64,000 nt of DNA from positions 1 to 64,000 of the forward strand of contig CAMJWT010000008.1 of NCBI GenBank assembly GCA_946409545.1, written 5' to 3'. Below the pieces are notes generated by a model, which did no database searches, was not told the DNA's origin, and saw nothing but the letters and a program-made list of their open reading frames with translations. Every line of letters begins with the position of its first letter. Position 1 is the stretch's first letter. This DNA is from RUG12783 sp946409545 (lineage in GTDB: Bacteria; Bacillota_I; Bacilli_A; RF39; UBA660). The position numbers and the translations under genes are program-made. This document shows positions 7,443 to 16,450 of the stretch, in pieces.

Positions 7443-8531
7443 ATGAAAAAGAAAGAAAAAGAAGAAAAGATAGCTCCAGAAAAAGAGTTTTTAAATGCTC
7501 TTGATAATATCGTAGCTGAAAAACAAATTGATCGTGAAACAGTACTTGAAGCTATGGAGTTAGCTTTAACTAGTGCATATAAAAAGCATACAGGTAAGAC
7601 TAATGGTAAAGCAACTGTTAATAGAGATACAGGAGAAATTAAAGTATTCTCTTATGTAACAGTTGTTGATGAAGTAGTTGATCCTGAAACCGAAATCAGT
7701 TTAGAAGATGCTAAAAAACTAAACAAGGACTTAGAAGTTGGTGAAACAATTGATACAGAAGTTACTCCACATGATTTTGGAAGAGTAGCTGCAAGTACCG
7801 CTAAACAAGTTGTTGTTCAAAAAATAAGAGAAGCAGAACGTAATGCTATTAATGATGCTTTTGTTGATAAACAAGATGAATTAATGGTTGGAACAGTAGC
7901 TTTGGAAGATGCTGATAACTATTATATTGATTTAGGAAGAAGTAACGGAGTATTACCTAAAAAAGATATTATCCCAGGAGAAACTATTGAAATGGGAAGT
8001 ACTATTAAAGTATATGTATCAAAAGTAGATAATACAGGACGTAACTTAGTTATTAAACTTAGTAGAAGTCATTATGGTTTTGTTAAAAGATTATTTGAAC
8101 ATGAAATTCCAGAATTTGCTGATGGAACATTATTAATGTATGGTGTTGCAAGAGAGCCTGGTTTTAGAAGTAAAGTAGCTGTTTATACAGAAAAATCTAA
8201 CTTTGAACCAATAGGTGCTTGTATTGGTGAAAAAGGAAGTCGTATTGCTAATATTATTAAAGAATTACATGGAGAAAAAGTTGATGTTATTAAATATGAT
8301 GAAGATCCAAAAATCTTTATTGAAAATGCTTTAGCTCCTGCTAAGAATTTAACAGTATTAATAACAGATCCTGAAGAACATTCAGCAATCGTTGTAGCAG
8401 ATGATGATAATTTCTCACTTGCTATTGGTAAAAAAGGATTAAATGCAAGACTAGCAAGTCGTTTAACAAAATATAAAATTGATGTTAAAAGAACAAGTGA
8501 TGCAGCAGAAATGGGAATTGTTATTAAATAG
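7443..8531 (+). CDS. nusA: Transcription termination/antitermination factor NusA
   Basis: NusA binds RNA polymerase and nascent RNA and modulates pausing and termination. The N-terminal polymerase-binding domain spans about residues 1-135, the S1 domain about 135-200, and KH1 and KH2 about 210-355, with IGEKGSRI and LAIGKKGLNARLAS as the KH signature loops. At 362 residues it is the short Gram-positive form without acidic repeats. The ATG at 7443 follows GGTGGGGA within the end of rimP. It is second in the rimP-nusA-rnpM-infB-rbfA operon. Confidence 0.98.
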   Translation: MKKKEKEEKIAPEKEFLNALDNIVAEKQIDRETVLEAMELALTSAYKKHTGKTNGKATVNRDTGEIKVFSYVTVVDEVVDPETEISLEDAKKLNKDLEVGETIDTEVTPHDFGRVAASTAKQVVVQKIREAERNAINDAFVDKQDELMVGTVALEDADNYYIDLGRSNGVLPKKDIIPGETIEMGSTIKVYVSKVDNTGRNLVIKLSRSHYGFVKRLFEHEIPEFADGTLLMYGVAREPGFRSKVAVYTEKSNFEPIGACIGEKGSRIANIIKELHGEKVDVIKYDEDPKIFIENALAPAKNLTVLITDPEEHSAIVVADDDNFSLAIGKKGLNARLASRLTKYKIDVKRTSDAAEMGIVIK

Positions 8532-8539
8532 GTGAGTCT

Positions 8540-8800
8540 ATGAAAGTTAAGAAGATTCCTATGAGAACCTGTGTAGTTACAGGTGAAAAACTTCCTAAGA
8601 AAGACTTACTTCGTATTGTTAAAACTCCAGAAGGAAATATTGTTCCAGACGAATCCGGTAAAATGAATGGAAGAGGAGCATATATCAAAAAAGATATCGA
8701 AGTAGTAGAAAAAGCAAAGAAAAATAAAAGTTTAGAACGTCATTTAGAATGTACAATAGATGATAGTGTCTATGAAGAAATTAAAAAAATATTAAATTAA
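8540..8800 (+). CDS. rnpM: RNase P modulator RnpM / YlxR
   Basis: The YlxR family binds RNA; in Bacillus subtilis the protein associates with RNase P RNA and modulates its activity. The 86-residue protein carries the family signature PMRTCVVTGE near the start, the LLRIVKTPEG strand, and the GRGAYIKKD motif. Its position between nusA and infB is the standard one. The YlxQ (L7Ae-like) gene that usually follows in Bacillus is absent here; infB starts 23 bases downstream. Confidence 0.95.
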   Translation: MKVKKIPMRTCVVTGEKLPKKDLLRIVKTPEGNIVPDESGKMNGRGAYIKKDIEVVEKAKKNKSLERHLECTIDDSVYEEIKKILN

Positions 8801-8823
8801 TAGAGAAAAGGTAGGTGGGATAT

Positions 8824-10944
8824 ATGAATTTAAGAGAATATGCTGAAGATGTTAATCAAGATTTAGAAGTTATTATTGAATTATGTAATAAACTTGGAAT
8901 TAAGAAAACACGTGAAGAAGATTTCTTAACTAATGATGAAATCACCATGTTAGATATTGAAATAGATAACATGAAAGAAAATGAAAATCCTGATTACGAA
9001 CTAGATGAAGAACTTGAAGAAAAAGTTACAAATCTTGTTAATGGCATGGATATGGACTTAGATCAAGTATCTACTAAACGTGAAAAAGTAAAGTCTAATA
9101 AAGGACAAGATATCAAAAAAGACGATAATAAGATTAAATTTCAAAAAAAGAAAAAAGAAATTTATAAACATCGTGATAAATTAATGGAAAATAAAGAAGA
9201 AGATGATGTTGTTCTTTATAAAGAAGGTATGACTGTAACAGATGTTGCGAATATCTTAGATGTACCAGCAACAGACATTGTTAAGAAATTGTTTAATCTT
9301 GGTATTATGGCTAATGTTAATCAAAGCCTAAACTATGATACTGTTGAATTAATTCTTTTAGATTATGATAAAAAATTAAAACAAGAAGAATTAGCAGATA
9401 AGTCTAATTTTGAAAAATATGAAATTGTTGATAGAGAAGAAGACTTAGTTGATAGACCTCCTGTAATTACAATTATGGGTCATGTTGACCATGGTAAGAC
9501 AACTTTACTTGATACTATTAGAAATACTAATGTAGTTAGTGGTGAAGCAGGTGGAATTACACAAGCTATTGGTGCTTATCAAGTAGATGTTAATGGTAAA
9601 AAGATTACGTTTATTGACACTCCAGGGCATGAAGCTTTTACAGAAATGAGAGCAAGAGGTGCAAGTGTTACAGATATCGTTATCCTAATCGTTGCAGCTA
9701 ATGATGGTGTTATGCCTCAAACAAAAGAAGCTATTGACCATGCTAAAGCAGCAGGAGTTCCAATTATTGTTGCTCTAAACAAAATTGATTTACCAGAAGC
9801 CAATCCAGATAGAGTACTTGCTGAACTAGCTGAATATGGTCTTGTTCCAGAAAGTTATGGTGGTGATACCATCGTATGTAAGATTTCTGCGAAAAAAGGA
9901 ATTGGTATTGACGAATTATTAGATACCATTATTCTCGTATCTGAAATGAAAGAATTAAAAGCTAATCCAAATCGTTATGCAACAGGAACAGTAATTGAAG
10001 CAAGAAGTGATCAAAAAGTTGGATCAGTAGTAAGTTTACTTGTTCAAAGTGGAACATTACGTATTGGAGATCCGGTCGTTATTGGAACAAGTTATGGTAA
10101 GATTCGTGGACTTAAAGACGATAAAGGAAATAATATTGCATACGCAAGACCAAGTACACCAGTTGAAGTAATTGGTATATCAGAACTTCCAACAGCTGGT
10201 GATAAGTTTATGGCCTTTGCAACTGAAAAAGAAGCAAGAAGCGTATCAGAAGAACGTAAACTAAGAAGTCATGCTGAAGATACTAATAGAACAGGAATGA
10301 GTTTAGATGAATTATTTAATATGGTTCAAGAAGGTACAAAAGAAATTAATGTTGTCCTAAAAACTGATGTTAAAGGTTCTGAAGAAGCTGTTAAACATTC
10401 ACTATCTAAAATTGAAATTGATGGTGTTAAAGTAAATGTAATTCGTAGTGGTGTAGGAAACATTACTGAAAGTGATGTATCACTAGCCAGTGCTTCTAAT
10501 GCAATTATTATTGGTTTTAATGTAAGACCTGATACGAAAACAAGTGATTTAGCAAAAGACAAGAATGTTGAAATAAGACTATATAATATTATCTATAAAG
10601 TAGTTGAAGATATGGAAGACGCTATTAAAGGTAGTCTAGAACCAGTTTATGAAGAACAAGTTTTAGGAACGGCAGAAGTTCGTAAAATCTTTAAATTCTC
10701 TAAAATTGGTAATATCGCTGGTTGCCATGTAACTGATGGATTAATCAAAAATGGCGCTGAAGCAAGACTTATTCGTGATGGTGTTGTCGTATATACATCT
10801 AAGATTGCATCTCTTCAACATGAAAAAGATCAAGTTAAAGAAGCTAAGAATGGATTTGATTGTGGTATTACAATAGAAGATTATCAAGATATTCGTGAGG
10901 GAGACTTAATTGAGTGCTTCCAAATGGTAGAGGTTAAAAGATAA
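8824..10944 (+). CDS. infB: Translation initiation factor IF-2
   Basis: IF-2 is the GTPase that recruits initiator tRNA to the 30S subunit and promotes subunit joining. The 706-residue protein has a charged N-terminal region with an IF2_N domain (about residues 135-185). The G domain (about 210-375) carries GHVDHGKTT (G1), DTPGHEAF (G3) and NKID (G4). Domains II, III and IV follow, ending in the C-terminal IF2-C2 fold. I placed the start at ATG 8824 after AAAGGTAGGTGGG; an in-frame GTG at 8815 lies inside that ribosome site. The stop overlaps rbfA (TAATG). Confidence 0.98.
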   Translation: MNLREYAEDVNQDLEVIIELCNKLGIKKTREEDFLTNDEITMLDIEIDNMKENENPDYELDEELEEKVTNLVNGMDMDLDQVSTKREKVKSNKGQDIKKDDNKIKFQKKKKEIYKHRDKLMENKEEDDVVLYKEGMTVTDVANILDVPATDIVKKLFNLGIMANVNQSLNYDTVELILLDYDKKLKQEELADKSNFEKYEIVDREEDLVDRPPVITIMGHVDHGKTTLLDTIRNTNVVSGEAGGITQAIGAYQVDVNGKKITFIDTPGHEAFTEMRARGASVTDIVILIVAANDGVMPQTKEAIDHAKAAGVPIIVALNKIDLPEANPDRVLAELAEYGLVPESYGGDTIVCKISAKKGIGIDELLDTIILVSEMKELKANPNRYATGTVIEARSDQKVGSVVSLLVQSGTLRIGDPVVIGTSYGKIRGLKDDKGNNIAYARPSTPVEVIGISELPTAGDKFMAFATEKEARSVSEERKLRSHAEDTNRTGMSLDELFNMVQEGTKEINVVLKTDVKGSEEAVKHSLSKIEIDGVKVNVIRSGVGNITESDVSLASASNAIIIGFNVRPDTKTSDLAKDKNVEIRLYNIIYKVVEDMEDAIKGSLEPVYEEQVLGTAEVRKIFKFSKIGNIAGCHVTDGLIKNGAEARLIRDGVVVYTSKIASLQHEKDQVKEAKNGFDCGITIEDYQDIREGDLIECFQMVEVKR

Positions 10945-11297
10945 TGGATAAAGTTAAAACATCACGTATCAATAATGCGTATATGGAACAGTTAAACATT
11001 ATTTTTGGAAAAGAAATAAAAAATCCTGTTTTAAAGAATGTTGTTGTAACAGAAGTTAATGTATCAAGTGATTTATCTTATGCTAAAGTTTATTTCACTT
11101 GTTATAATGATGATCAAGAAAAAGTATTAAAAGAATTAAATGATAGTAAAGGACACTTAAGAAGTGAACTTGCTAAAAGAGTTTTAGTTCGTCATACACC
11201 AGAGTTATCATTCTTCTATGATAATTCTATTGAATATGCAAATCGTATTGAAACAATCATTAAAGAAATCCATGAAAAAGAAAATAAGAGTGAGTAA
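10944..11297 (+). CDS. rbfA: Ribosome-binding factor A
   Basis: RbfA is a KH-like cold-shock factor that matures the 5' region of 16S rRNA in the 30S subunit. The 117-residue protein shows the family pattern: NPVLKNVVVTEVNVSSDLSYAKVYFTCY followed by ELAKRVLVRHTPELSFFYDNSIEYANRI. Translation is coupled to infB by a one-base overlap (TAATG). It is the final gene of the operon, ended by a terminator that overlaps its last codons. Confidence 0.97.
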   Translation: MDKVKTSRINNAYMEQLNIIFGKEIKNPVLKNVVVTEVNVSSDLSYAKVYFTCYNDDQEKVLKELNDSKGHLRSELAKRVLVRHTPELSFFYDNSIEYANRIETIIKEIHEKENKSE

Positions 11298-11310
11298 TCA
11301 CTCTTTTTTT
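11286..11310 (+). terminator. Terminator of the nusA-infB-rbfA operon
   Basis: GAGTGA-GTAA-TCACTC stem-loop with a GNRA-type tetraloop, followed by seven T residues. It overlaps the rbfA stop codon. Confidence 0.92.
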
Positions 11311-11391
11311 GTAAATTTATAATAAAAATGTTAAAAAATGTTTATAACACTTTGAATAATTTGTATAATTATTATAGGAGAGTAGGCAAAT

Positions 11392-14300
11392 ATGAAACAA
11401 TATAAAAAAATTTTAATCTTTGTATTATGTTCTATTTTATTATTAATTGGTAGTGTCTCAATATTTAAATTTGAAAGAAATAGAAATAATATTAAAGAAG
11501 AAATATTTCTAGGTGATATAAATGACAAGATTGATTATACATTTACAGTAAGTTGGAAAGATGAAAATAATGAAAATAATCGACCGGAAAGTGTAACATA
11601 TAATTTATATAATGTACTTAATCAAGGAATAGTTGTAAGCACTGTTACATTAACAAATGAAAATGCTGACCCTAATGATTCAAATAAATGGAATGGAGTT
11701 TTCCAAGAAGTTCCTAAATATAATCAAGACACAACACTTGCTGAATATATAATTAAACAAGAAAATCTTAATAATTATCATCAGAATTATTCAAGGACTG
11801 ATTATAACGGTTTATGTATGTCTTTTGGAGATTCAGGAAATGGGCTTGTTAATTTTATAACAGAACACGATGATGGTAATTATTATTATCTTAATAATAG
11901 CAATAATGCTTATACTTATTCTTTCCCATCAAGTGACTTAGCAAATAAAAAAGTATGTGTTCCAGTAATAAAAGGAAAAGAACAAATATATATTACTGGT
12001 GATCATGTTCTTCTTAATGCTAAAGGTATTTATCCAACATATCAAGATTCATACGACGTAACTCAAACAGCTGAAATTGGTGACGGATGGGAAGAATTCT
12101 ATGGAAGAAGTATGCCTAATGTTTATAGTAGTGCTAATGCTCTAGGATTAAAATATACATGGGCTCCTAATAGAGAATTATTTCCAAATGTTAATTTAAT
12201 TGAAAATATAAGTAATTATTCATCATATGATTTTGAAGTAAAATGGATTAATAATGGTTTTGCCGATAAGAAACCTAATTCTGTAACATATGAATTATAT
12301 AAAGCCTTTAATAATGAGCTTGTTAGTTCTACAACAATAACAAAAAGTAGTCAACAAGGTGATACATGGCATGGATCATTTTCTAATATATTAAGATATG
12401 ATAATAATGGTGATGAAATAGAATACTTAATTAAGCAAAAAGCAAATATGGGTTATTATCAAACGTTTGATAGAAAAAATAAAAATGGATTATGCGTAAC
12501 TTTTGGAAATCAGGATAATTATAACAGTTCAAGTTATGTTTATATAACTACCGATCATATTAACAATAAGTTTTATGCAATGAAAAACCCAAGATATAAT
12601 GGATTTGGTTTTCAAAAACAAGATATGCAAAATCAAACAGTTTGTTTTCCAACGATAAAAGGAAAAGAACGAATGTATTTCATTTCTTCTTATGAAAATT
12701 TAGATATTAAAAATATTTATCCTACATTTAAAGATAAATATGATACTCCATATTCTGTAGATACTGGAACTGTTTTTGTTGATTATAAAGGAGAAGAATA
12801 TCCAAATATTTCTAATAGAATTAATGGTCAACCAAGATATACATTTGAACCAAATACTAACACTTTTATTAATGCTGACCTTATTATTAATGAACAACTT
12901 GTTACTAATGTAAAATTTGATAAATATTGGGAAGATGAAGGTTTTGAAAATTTAAGACCAACTTCATCAGAATTTTATTTGTATGATAAAAATGATCAAA
13001 CTACAAAACTTGCAAAAATTACGCTAGATCAAGATGATTATGACCCAAATGATAGCAATCATATGATTGGTGAATTTAAAAATGTTCTTGCTGTTCGTCC
13101 TGACGGAACAAAAAGAGAATTTGTTGTAAGAGAAAAAGAAATACCTAAATATACAGAATTTTACGATTCATCTACAGGCATTAGAATTAAGTTTAATGAG
13201 AATGCTGATGCTGCTAGAGAGTATGCTTTAATGTTATTCTTCCATGATGATCATGAGATTCAATATAATGGATGGTATGCTATAGATCTTTATCCTAATT
13301 TTCTCACTCCATCTTTTGGTTCTAAATCTGATATTGCTAATAAAACATTTGATATATCTAATCCAAGTAATGTTGGTATTAGAAGTGTTAGTTATTCTTC
13401 TGTAATGTCGTCTATTGAAAAACAAACTAAGTACTCAGACTTGAAATTAGTAGAAGAACTAGTAGGTAATAATTATCCGGAATCAAAGCATCCTTTCCCT
13501 TATGGAGAATCACACGCATGGCATTATAAATATACATACTCTAGTTATTCAAATGACTTTTATTTAACTTTTGATACTCCAAGTTGGGGTTTAAAATATG
13601 GCATTTTAATTGACTCTATTACAACAATAGGAAATGAAGACATTGTTACATCAATAATTGATGATAAAGAAATCGAACTTGAAAAAAGATGGGATGATGA
13701 GGGACATGAAAATGAAAGACCAAATGAAGTAATCATTGATATCTATGATGATGAAAACAAAACTAATTTAGTAAAAACTGTTTCATTAAATGAAGATGAT
13801 GCATCGTCACCTAATGTATGGAAACAGAAAGTAGAACATTTAAAACGATTTGATGATAATGGTGAAGAAAAAAAGTATTATATTAAAGAAAGAGCAATTG
13901 ATAAATATCAAACTTATTATGATTACAATGATTATTATAATGGTTTAGCAGTTACTTTTTCAGAAGATTCTAATGTAGGAACAAAATTAATCCCTTTAAT
14001 TTTGGGAGAAACAAGATATAATGGCAGTATTTGGGAATCTAATAAGCAATATTCATATGATAACATAGGTTCAATTTTAGGTAATCCACTAGCTGGTAGT
14101 ACCATTCTTGTGCCATCTAAAGAAATATCTTTAGTTATTTATTGTAACAATAATCATTGCGAAAATAATGAGAATAAAGTAAAAGTAGTTGATATTAAAC
14201 CAATACATTTTGATTCAAATAATTTTAATACTTATTTTCGTAGTTCTTCATTTAGTACGGATTATGAACATTTAGGGGTTCACTTAAATAATGATTATCT

Positions 14301-16284
14301 TAACTCTGAAGAATTAAATTTAGAAAATAAGGTCTATGCTTGGTCATATAAATGGATTGGTGATACTGAGTCACGTGAAAATGAAACCGTAGTTATTAAT
14401 AAATATAATGAAGCCTCTTTTCCTTTTTCTAAAGAATGGAATGATCAAGGTTTTGAAAATGAAAGACCCGAAAAAGTAAAGTTTAATCTATATAATATAA
14501 AAGATGAAACTAAAATTGTTAGTACACTTGAATTAACAAAGAGCAATGAAAATCATAACAATAGTCATGAGTGGAAAGGAACTTTTAATAATATTCCTAA
14601 ATTTAATAATAACGGTACCGTAGCAGAATATATTGTAAAAGAAGAAGAAAATGATAAATATGATATTAAGTACAATATAACTAAAACTGGATATTGTGTA
14701 AAAACGACAAAATATTTTAATAATAATGTAGCTGTTACCTTTAGAATAAAAAACGGAGATGATTATTATTACATTACTAATAAAGACAATTTAAATAATG
14801 TAGTATACTTTAGTAAATATAATTTGTCGAATGGAGAATTTTGTTTTGAGGCTGATAGCAATGATCTTTATATAGAATATAATAATAGAAATAATGGCAA
14901 ACAAGTTACCTGGAATGGAGACAGTGGGTACGCATATTATAATTATCCTTTAATTGAATCCATATATCCAGTTAATTTAAAAGAATATAACTATGTTGTA
15001 GGAACTGTAAAAGATACACAAGTACATAATTATGTGGAGGTTATGGATAATGAGCCATTTGATACCTATGAGAGACATTATCGACTTCCAGATAGAATGA
15101 GCTTTTATTATCAAACTTATATTCATTATAAATGGGTTTCTAAAGATGAACCTTTTGCTGGTGCAAATATAATAATTAACACAGCAAATATGAGAAAAGA
15201 ACAATATATTAAAATCTTTGATGATGAAGGATTTGAAAATTTAAGACCAAAAGAATTAAAATTTGCTTTATATGAAATAAATGGTATTATGCCAAGAGAA
15301 ATAAAGACAATTAACACTAGAAATTGTAACGAAAACGTTTGTGAAATTGATTTCGGTGGTGTAATGGATAAAGATATTGATGGAAATCCAATTAACTATA
15401 GAATTGTTGAATTAGAAACATATGGATATGATGTTTCATATGAGGATAATAAAGTTATTAATAAAGCTGTTCCAATAGATGTAAATATTATTAACTTTGA
15501 TGATGAAAACAATAAGTTATCAGGAGTTAAATTAGGAATCTATAAAGATGGTAATGAAGTTCTAACTTATGTAACATCTGATGAAATATATGAAGTTAAA
15601 TTATTACCAGGTGAATATGAAGTTAAAGAATTAGAAGTACCTAAAGGTTATAAGATAAGTTTTGATATCAATATTAAAGTAAATGAAGATGGAACAATAG
15701 AGCAAGATGATAGTACTGTTGATGATATAACAATTATTAATGAAAAAATAAAAGGTTTTGATATCAAAATAAAGAAAACAATGAAAGATTCTAATAATGA
15801 GAAGTTCAAATTTAGAATAACTATTGAAAACTTTAATGATAGTATAAATTATATTGGAGATAAAACGGGAACATTAGAATTTGAAAGTGGAGTTGCCAAT
15901 ATTGAATTAGGTGCAAATGAATATATTATTCTAAAAGATATACCTATTGATTCAAAATATGAAGTAATTGAATTAGAAGAAGATTATGATTTAACAATAA
16001 AAGGTACAAATGAAGGTATCTTAAAACAAAATACTGAAATAGAATTTGTTAATGAAAAGAAAGTAGTTCCAATAGTTGAACCAACTCCAAGTACGATAGA
16101 TGAAGAAGTAATAGATGCTGTAAATGGTGATGATAAAGAAACACTAACTGGTGACGAAGAAACAGATGTTAAAACACCAATAACAGGAATTACAAGTTAC
16201 ATAAAATATATTGGATTTGGTATTCTATTAACAGCTTTAGCTGTAATGATTCTATTAAAAAAGAAAACTTATAATAAAGGATAA
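11392..16284 (+). CDS. Giant Cna-B/SpaA surface protein with TPITG sorting signal, paralogue 1 (1630 aa)
   Basis: A sortase-anchored extracellular stalk. An N-terminal signal/membrane segment spans residues 5-24. Six Cna-B-like modules follow, each marked by a W/F-x-D-x-G-x-E-N-x-R-P pattern. Most carry a roughly 100-residue insertion with two conserved Cys (GLC.xFG and VCxP) and the phrase IYP. A SpaA/Cna-B-type module with LLPGEYEVKELEVPKGY comes at about residues 1360-1440, then a beta domain. The C-terminus has an acidic linker, TPITGI, a hydrophobic helix and KKK, the layout of a cell-wall sorting signal. The ATG follows AGGAGAG. A near paralogue lies at 53340-58250 and shares long identical DNA blocks. 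It is probably an adhesin or fimbrial-type protein. Confidence 0.85.
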   Translation: MKQYKKILIFVLCSILLLIGSVSIFKFERNRNNIKEEIFLGDINDKIDYTFTVSWKDENNENNRPESVTYNLYNVLNQGIVVSTVTLTNENADPNDSNKWNGVFQEVPKYNQDTTLAEYIIKQENLNNYHQNYSRTDYNGLCMSFGDSGNGLVNFITEHDDGNYYYLNNSNNAYTYSFPSSDLANKKVCVPVIKGKEQIYITGDHVLLNAKGIYPTYQDSYDVTQTAEIGDGWEEFYGRSMPNVYSSANALGLKYTWAPNRELFPNVNLIENISNYSSYDFEVKWINNGFADKKPNSVTYELYKAFNNELVSSTTITKSSQQGDTWHGSFSNILRYDNNGDEIEYLIKQKANMGYYQTFDRKNKNGLCVTFGNQDNYNSSSYVYITTDHINNKFYAMKNPRYNGFGFQKQDMQNQTVCFPTIKGKERMYFISSYENLDIKNIYPTFKDKYDTPYSVDTGTVFVDYKGEEYPNISNRINGQPRYTFEPNTNTFINADLIINEQLVTNVKFDKYWEDEGFENLRPTSSEFYLYDKNDQTTKLAKITLDQDDYDPNDSNHMIGEFKNVLAVRPDGTKREFVVREKEIPKYTEFYDSSTGIRIKFNENADAAREYALMLFFHDDHEIQYNGWYAIDLYPNFLTPSFGSKSDIANKTFDISNPSNVGIRSVSYSSVMSSIEKQTKYSDLKLVEELVGNNYPESKHPFPYGESHAWHYKYTYSSYSNDFYLTFDTPSWGLKYGILIDSITTIGNEDIVTSIIDDKEIELEKRWDDEGHENERPNEVIIDIYDDENKTNLVKTVSLNEDDASSPNVWKQKVEHLKRFDDNGEEKKYYIKERAIDKYQTYYDYNDYYNGLAVTFSEDSNVGTKLIPLILGETRYNGSIWESNKQYSYDNIGSILGNPLAGSTILVPSKEISLVIYCNNNHCENNENKVKVVDIKPIHFDSNNFNTYFRSSSFSTDYEHLGVHLNNDYLNSEELNLENKVYAWSYKWIGDTESRENETVVINKYNEASFPFSKEWNDQGFENERPEKVKFNLYNIKDETKIVSTLELTKSNENHNNSHEWKGTFNNIPKFNNNGTVAEYIVKEEENDKYDIKYNITKTGYCVKTTKYFNNNVAVTFRIKNGDDYYYITNKDNLNNVVYFSKYNLSNGEFCFEADSNDLYIEYNNRNNGKQVTWNGDSGYAYYNYPLIESIYPVNLKEYNYVVGTVKDTQVHNYVEVMDNEPFDTYERHYRLPDRMSFYYQTYIHYKWVSKDEPFAGANIIINTANMRKEQYIKIFDDEGFENLRPKELKFALYEINGIMPREIKTINTRNCNENVCEIDFGGVMDKDIDGNPINYRIVELETYGYDVSYEDNKVINKAVPIDVNIINFDDENNKLSGVKLGIYKDGNEVLTYVTSDEIYEVKLLPGEYEVKELEVPKGYKISFDINIKVNEDGTIEQDDSTVDDITIINEKIKGFDIKIKKTMKDSNNEKFKFRITIENFNDSINYIGDKTGTLEFESGVANIELGANEYIILKDIPIDSKYEVIELEEDYDLTIKGTNEGILKQNTEIEFVNEKKVVPIVEPTPSTIDEEVIDAVNGDDKETLTGDEETDVKTPITGITSYIKYIGFGILLTALAVMILLKKKTYNKG
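14464..14644 (+). repeat. 181-bp block identical to 56391-56571
   Basis: By direct reading, this stretch in the fifth Cna-B module matches 56391-56571 base for base. It starts at AGACCCGAAAAAG and ends at GTAAAAGAAG, while flanking sequence diverges at third and other codon positions. The partner copy lies in the second giant Cna-B gene, about 42 kb away in the same orientation. Confidence 0.93.
15265..15490 (+). repeat. 226-bp block identical to 57204-57429
   Basis: Base-for-base identity with 57204-57429, from GCTTTATATGAAATA to GATGTAAATATTA, in the region that joins the sixth Cna-B module to the SpaA module. Sequence on both sides differs between the two genes. Confidence 0.93.
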
Positions 16285-16308
16285 AAGAGTGAATAATCAC
16301 TCTTTTTT
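16285..16308 (+). terminator. Terminator after giant Cna-B gene 1
   Basis: AAGAGTGA-ATAA-TCACTCTT hairpin with a run of T residues just after the stop codon. Confidence 0.88.
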
Positions 16309-16387
16309 TATGACAAATTTGTGTAATGTTGAATGTTAAAGATTATAATATTTGTTACACTGATAATAGGTAGGAGTGTAGATAAAC

Positions 16388-16416
16388 TTGAAAAATAATG
16401 AAAAAAGTGATATAAT
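16388..16416 (+). promoter_or_regulatory. Promoter of the acyl ligase gene
   Basis: TTGAAA (16388-16393), a 17-base spacer and TATAAT (16411-16416), about 34 bases before the ATG at 16451. Confidence 0.8.
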
Positions 16417-16450
16417 AAGCACTTGTGAAAAAGGGGACTAGGTTATAGTT

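Noticed and set aside
16310..16450. Riboswitch before the acyl ligase gene
   Set aside because: The 140-base gap holds a terminator tail and a clear promoter only about 35 bases from the start, too short for an aptamer.
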